Below are positions 58,775 through 64,000 of a DNA stretch of 64,000 bases, one piece after another (the first letter of the stretch is position 1; each line of letters opens with the position of its first letter). The DNA is from Oscarella lobularis (lineage: Eukaryota > Porifera > Homoscleromorpha > Homosclerophorida > Oscarellidae): assembly GCF_947507565.1 (NCBI RefSeq), contig NC_089191.1, positions 248,001 through 312,000 of the forward strand, read 5' to 3'. The notes under the pieces were generated by a model. The model ran no database searches. It had not been told where the DNA came from and saw nothing but the letters and a program-made list of their open reading frames with translations. The position numbers were made by a program, and so were the translations under genes.

Positions 58775-61146
58775 CTATACTTGAGTCTCTTTCTGGGACG
58801 AAGGTTTCTCCTTCTGTTCTTGATCATAGTCGGCTTTCTTAGCCTCGCAAAAAATGCGTATCACGCTCAGCATGAACAGCGCCGACGTGGAACTCGCATA
58901 TTCCTTTGAAGGCTTATCAGAAAAATACTCGTGGTCGGCATAGCTGGCCACGCCCTTAGCAACAAACGCCGGAATCCTATCATTCATCGTGCGTTTAGCT
59001 TCCGAATAGAAGTGAGCTGCCTCGCGATCCATAGCAATGCATCTATTTATTATCCTTTGAGCCTCTTCGAATCTCTTTTCGGCGACGTCGCTACCAGGTA
59101 AAGAGATTGCTGTATAGATGGGAGATGTATGGCATTCAGGGTTGCGACTAGAATTAACGGGAAAGTCAGGATCTATTGCTGATTCCTCTTTGACGTATTC
59201 TTCGATTTTAGAGCTCAATTTGAACCCGGTTCTGGTTCTTGAATCTTTGTTGTCCAATCTCCACATGCCCTCTTTCTGAAATAAAAGCTATATCCTCTTA
59301 ATTATATAAAAATTTTAATCTTACTACTAACGCTTTGACCAATTCTCTGTCGTATTCGACACCGCTAAATTCCTTAACTCGATTGCGGTTTTTCTTTAGT
59401 TCCTGCTTGACGTCATATTGGAAATCAGCAAGCCACTCAGACTAAAGTTAAGTATTAATTATTATTATTATTATTATTATTATTCACCACCCCAACTCAC
59501 ATCTTCAGCATCGTCTTTGTTAGCTTCATAAATAACGCGACTATAAACGTCAACTTTGTAATCAAGCGGCAGCGGTTTTTCAAGTTTCGATTTTCCATAA
59601 GACTCCCCCCAATCGTCTCTAATATCAGCACGCCGCGCTTGGAATGTCTCAAAATGATTTTCGGGCGCTTTAACGATTTCGGTTTTGTTTTTGACGCGAT
59701 CTAGATGAACCACGGCTCCGTCTTCCGTCGCAAAGCCGCTTTCTCCCACAATGACGTCGCCAATGAGAACGCCAGACGTTTCTTTCAAACAAGAGCACGT
59801 ACCCGTCATTAAAAGCATGCTAAGCTCAGACAGCGAATCGATGTTTTCACAGGCTTCCATGGCACGAGTGAACGCGTCATCGCGTCCTGGTTGCTTTTGA
59901 AAAACGAGGACAATGCACGTCTTGGGGTGATCAGCGCTCTCATCAATTTGAAAGACCTGGATAGAAGACTTTAAGGTATCGTGATAGGAGGAGAGGTTTA
60001 CCTTACTTGAACGTTGGCTTTTTTGAATTTTTTAGCAAGGTCTAGGTCTTCTATGAGAAAGGGATGATAGCGTTTGATCATCTTCTTCGCTTCCTTGCCG
60101 TCTTCAACAGTGGGAACAATCCACATGACTAAAGGCAGGAAAAAATGCATAGGTGTATCTATTTGTGTTGTCACTCTATACCGTTGTACTGAAATCCTTT
60201 GTGAGACGAAGCTACGTATAAATTTTTAAAGTAAGTCACGAAAAACTCAAACCGCGCCCTTACCTTGATCATCATAGAGATCAGGCTGCAATTTGTGGGC
60301 AAGATGGCTCTGCTTATTCTCGTACAGTGCCTTGGCAAGGTCCTCAACGACGGGGCTTCCTTCAGTCGTCGCCTTTTCAATCAATAGGTCTAAAAGTGCT
60401 CTTCCTTTTGCCTGAGTTGTGCTCTTGGATTGGATCTCGTCAGCTTCTTTGTCATTGATCCATTGTCTCCTCAAACGGATAAGGAGGTGATCAACGTCGA
60501 GTAGGTGAGCATAAGAAAAAAAGTCTCGCAGACGCTTTTCTTCTTCTTCAAATAGCTTCTTTTCTTTGTCACCGCAGAAAAGGAAAAACAGTTTATGTTT
60601 TTCATGGCGTAGAGCTGCCTTGAGATGCATCAAGGCAATTTTCGGCTTTTTGCAAAGAATTTGCAGCAAGTGGTCATTCCTTTTTTCCGTCGTTTCATGC
60701 GACGAAATCATCTCTCTATCAGACATAGTAAGGACGTCGGCTTCAAAAAGCCATTTGACGATAGGTTTAGTGGGCAACTCAGCAGCCAACTTCTTCCAAT
60801 TTTTTATCAAAGTTTCAGCTTCAAATAGCCCTCCATCATCGTCATAGATACCGGGTCGCAATACGTGGGCAAGATGGCTCTGTTTGTTCTCAAACAGTTC
60901 CTTGGCGAGTTCGTTGACGACGCTTCCTTCGAACTCCGCCTTTCTAATCAATAGCTCTAGAAGTGCTCTTCCTTTTTTCGAAGTTGTCTTCTCGGATAGG
61001 ATCTCTTCCGCTTCTTCGTCTTTTATCCGACAGCTCCTCAAACGGATAACAAGATGATCGACGTCGAGTAGGGGAACATAAGGAAAAAAGTCTCGCAGGC
61101 GCTTTTGATGGACCGTTTCGCCCTGTTGCAGTTGCTTGTCGCCCAT
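58775..61146 (-). CDS. Triple-CARD nucleoside phosphorylase-like protein
   Basis: Exon 1 (61146-60264) encodes three death-fold CARDs. CARD1 has LLDVDHLVIRLRSCRIKDEE and NKQSHLAHVLRPG. CARD2 is more divergent (KPIVKWLFEADVLT, LLQILCKKPK). CARD3 has LLDVDHLLIRLRRQWINDKE and NKQSHLAHKLQPD. Four further exons encode a PNP_UDP_1-type fold: WIVPTVEDGKEAKKMI, LSELSMLLMTGTCSCLKE, SGVLIGDVIVGESGFATEDG, CIAMDREAAHFYSEAKR and FVAKGVASYADHEYFSD. The GDVIV, DREAA (for MEAA) and GVxxYAD blocks follow the order seen in MTAN/PNP enzymes and in fungal or cnidarian immune-receptor effector domains. The usual SDYAD catalytic Asp is Ser here (codon 58943-58945). Likely an innate-immune or cell-death protein. 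Confidence 0.85.
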
Positions 61147-61283
61147 TTTACCGTTTCCTTGCAGAGGAGGGACTCGTTGAAAACCCGGATTAAGAGGAAC
61201 GCCCAGTAAGTAGCCGAATTTTTATTATTATTACTCCTTATCCATACAATTTTATAAAAAATCCTACCTAAGCCCCGCATTCT

Positions 61284-61791
61284 TTACTTTAGATGCAAAG
61301 TTGGAGAAAACGGATCTTTCCCACTCGTCGGTAAAGGAAACAATTTAACAGGTACGGCAGCCTTCACTGCAGCAGAAGCAGCTGTAGCCGCCTTAGTAGC
61401 CTCCTCACCAGAACGCACTTTAGGAATACCCAAAGTACCACTCGACACCTTCTTCCGTCTCACTAGCAATGCTGGTCGACCGAGAATAGGCCTTGTAGAA
61501 GTGCTAGCTGCCTTTGGCACACAAAATCCACCACTGCTACAAAAAAACAAGGTATCAAAAATAATTAATAATATGGAGTATATGTACATGGTAGGTATTT
61601 TTGGTTTTGTTTTCCGTGTCGCGTCCGTTTTTACTGCCACCGCCTCGGCTCTCGCTCTGCAACCCCGAATATAATCGCGAACCCATTCCCGTATATTAGG
61701 AAGAGTCTTATATTCCGTAGTTGGCACTCGCGAGCACGGATTAATACCAAAATAATCGAGAGCGGCCACAGCAACACCCCGACCCACCTAA

Positions 61792-61822
<31 letters not shown>

Positions 61823-63280
61823 ATCCAGATATATTAATAGTGCTACCTCTTCAAAATTTTGCATAGTATATCTTGGTGGAAACCCTGCTAGAGGAGGGGG
61901 CGTGACCACTCCTCTATCTCCCACAGCAGACGTAAGAGAATTCACTTGACGCCCAGTATTGTAATTACATTCCAAAGTGTAACTAAACATATTAATTATA
62001 AATTTATTTATTTATGTATTTATCCACCTATGTGTGATTCCCGTTAGTTTGTGAATTGCCACTCTGCCGCTACCCTCTTTGGACAGTCCGTCTCGTTTAT
62101 CTTTTGCGTACATATTCTTCAACGAGAAAATACATGCGGAAAAGTCAAAGTGAGCTGAATTGATTGATATCAACTTAGGAAATAAAATATTCTCAATTTG
62201 TGTCTCGTAGCTCTCAAAATGATTTCCATATATGAAACACCCTTTCTTTGCCGCATGCCCATGCAAGTCGACATAGAACTCCAAATGGCCTTGAGCCGCG
62301 TGATAGAGTACGACGCTCCTAGCGGCATAAATTCCCGGATGTAATTCTGGATCCGGATCAAGGTACACTCGATTTAAATTAATTCCCCGTTGGTCCGTTC
62401 TATAGTGACCGCGTTCGACTCCGTCCGGATTTAGCATTGGTATCAATTTAAATACGAAATGATTTCTCAATGCGCATGCGCGCGGATCGTCGCGTCGCAG
62501 GAGAAAGTCTAAGAAGCCGTTGAAAACGAAGCTCGACGGAGTTTCGCCGGGATGAACGCGCGCGCTAAGGAAAAACACTTTTCTATCGCGAGGAACGCGG
62601 TAAGCGCGAGGCGTATCGACATCCGGGAATAGCGGCGTATCTAAGCGATCCTCGACGTCACCGGAAAGACCGCGACGTGACGTCACGGTCAGTAAATCGA
62701 CTCGAAGTCCGTCGATCGTCGTTGCGAGCAGCTCGCGATGAAAGTAAATCGTTTCGTCGGCTCGGTAGCGCGCTTCGATTCGATCGAGACGCGTCCGAAG
62801 GTCGTCGTACGAAAACGGGTAAGAAAAAGCGAAATAAGTCGTCGCGCGTCGATCGTCGACGAACGCGTGTTCGAACGACATGCGCATGTGACCACCTTCG
62901 AGCATTTCGCACGCTGGCCGATCGCGTACGCGCTCCCATTTCGTTTTGCCGCCGCCGCCGAGAAAAACGGTTCGCGTCATGGGGGCGTGGCCTTGAGCGT
63001 AGAGCTTCGTTTGCCGATTCATGTTCATGACGTTGATTCGAATCGTTTTGTGGGCGAGTTTTGAGCCCGTGACGCCGAAGTAGAACCAGGTACGGTTGCC
63101 GTTGGCGTGCGGCGTTCCTGCGCAATCGGGCGACGTCCACACGTTGAATTCGAACTCGTTCGTCGCTTCGTGCACGTTTTGCACGTCGAAGAGCGCTTCC
63201 ACTCGAGCGAGGTTGCCCGAGTCGAACTTGGACGTGAACGCGAAAGGTCCCAGTGTCGCCTCAATCTTTCCGGCTGCCAT
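61284..63280 (-). CDS. AGBL5: Cytosolic carboxypeptidase 5 (tubulin deglutamylase)
   Basis: M14 metallocarboxypeptidase that removes branch-point and terminal glutamates from tubulin. N-terminal domain: [51 protein letters not shown]. Catalytic domain: zinc motif [17 protein letters not shown] (HxxE), [25 protein letters not shown] and [18 protein letters not shown] (third zinc His). Then [14 protein letters not shown] and [12 protein letters not shown] with the catalytic Glu. The insert that vertebrate CCP5 carries before YVDLHGH is absent. Four exons; the C-terminal extension ([11 protein letters not shown]...) is short and basic. Confidence 0.94.
61786..61824. repeat. (AATA)n microsatellite in CCP5 intron
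   Basis: Nine or so AATA units almost fill this intron. Similar AATA/TTTA runs lie in introns at 24903-24928, 26872-26897, 27198-27223 and 27702-27724. Confidence 0.95.
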
Positions 63281-63404
63281 GTTTGTTTTTCTCGTCGCCT
63301 AGTAGTAAAGTACGCTATAAGGAATTTTGCGCTGACGTCAAGTCGATGACGAACTATCGATGACGTCTTGGACGACTGTATCGCGCGCTAAGCTGACAAC
63401 GAAT

Positions 63405-64000
63405 CATGGGAATTTCCTCACCACGCCGTTCCGTTCGTCTCGTAGGCTCAACCTATCGCCTCGCTTACGCTTGAATTGACGCGATATTTGCTATAGAAAC
63501 TCGTCTTCGCCGCTCTATGCTCCCTATTCGTCGAAACGAGGTCGTTTTACTTGCCCGGAGTAACGCCGCAAGAATATCGGCCAGGAGACGATCTCGAAGT
63601 CAAGGTAACGACCTCAAAACGTCCTCAAACTCAATTCGACGTCGATAAATAGGCGGTGAAGATGACGAGCATTCGATCTCAACTTCCTTTCGAATATTAC
63701 TCGCTTCCCTTCTGCAAATCGACGAAAGGCATTCAATACAAGGCAGAAAACCTCGGCGAAGTGTTGCGCGGCGATCGAATCGTCAACACGGCCTTCAAGG
63801 CATAGAGAAAAAAATACAAATATGTCACGTGGTATTTTCCCACTCTAGGTTAGTGTCCTGCAAGACGTCACGTGTCAAGCCGTCTGCTCCAAAGACGGGC
63901 AACCAATAAAAATCGACGAAAAACAGTCGAAATTGTTCTACGATCGTATCCAACGTCAATATATGCTACACATGTAAGATATAGATATGATTTGATATAT
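63405..64000 (+). CDS. TM9SF4: Transmembrane 9 superfamily member 4 (5' part)
   Basis: Golgi/endosomal nonaspanin. Exon beginning near 63499 gives [21 protein letters not shown] (signal-peptide part) then [15 protein letters not shown]. The next has [41 protein letters not shown], and then [20 protein letters not shown]. These match TM9SF4 in order and spacing. The start is uncertain: ATG 63405 (MGISSPRRS) could be exon 1. The intron after AAFK/NTAFK (63801) uses a GC donor (GCATAG). The nine transmembrane segments lie beyond the window. Divergent from CCP5. Confidence 0.85.

Noticed and set aside
52396..61146. IKK, CARD protein and receptor as a functional immune gene cluster
   Set aside because: Unrelated genes (bHLH, calcium sensor, SLC66A3, DNA2) lie between them, and proximity alone is weak in so dense a genome.

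Overview
The window is nuclear DNA of a compact animal genome. About 26 protein genes, nearly all full length, sit in 64 kb. Most are cut by very short GT-AG introns (about 35-70 bp, AT-rich, full of TTAATTAA or AATA runs), and intergenic gaps are often below 150 bp. The content is metazoan: Src-family kinase, EYA, GREB1, IKK, PHACTR, neurocalcin, chitin synthase, and LRR/WSC/trefoil receptors. Gene density, tiny introns and mixed ancient content point to an early-branching animal, most likely a sponge with a small genome (homoscleromorph such as Oscarella, or glass sponge). That placement is inference. Nothing looks bacterial: even the bacterial-type xylose isomerase has introns.

Layout. 1-6.2 kb: chitin synthase (C-terminal end lies outside) and a PHACTR actin/PP1 regulator, both minus. 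6.5-13.8 kb: UDP-galactose epimerase, squalene synthase, PP6 catalytic subunit and a Src kinase, all plus. 13.8-15.3 kb: GA microsatellite, then an unassigned GC-rich block. 15.5-22.3 kb: a small orphan gene, an arylsulfatase head-to-head with xylose isomerase, a second GC-rich unassigned block, and RidA. 22.7-37 kb: a Ly6-like GPI protein, MAPK15, a large GREB1 homologue, RAE1 and STPG1. 37.2-40.2 kb: a novel-looking LRR-WSC-trefoil transmembrane receptor whose tail carries tandem tyrosine repeats. 41.6-49.6 kb: EYA, then EIPR1 and DNA2 transcribed divergently from a 38-bp gap. 49.6-56 kb: a double-domain Yellow/MRJP membrane protein divergent from an IkB kinase. 56.3-64 kb: orphan bHLH, neurocalcin/hippocalcin, SLC66A3, a triple-CARD nucleoside-phosphorylase protein, CCP5, and the 5' end of TM9SF4.

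Most genes are unrelated housekeeping neighbours packed together; head-to-head pairs with under 130 bp between start codons recur. Three lineage-specific items stand out. (1) EYA has lost both catalytic aspartates of its phosphatase site. (2) A CARD-CARD-CARD-phosphorylase protein looks like an innate-immune effector but has a substituted catalytic Asp. (3) The LRR-WSC-trefoil receptor has a repeated phosphotyrosine-type tail. At the sequence level, the palindromes TGACGTCA and TCACGTGA occur far more often than expected, and at least five introns use GC donors.

Exon joins were made by eye from splice signals and family similarity; family assignments are from recognised motifs, not from searches.
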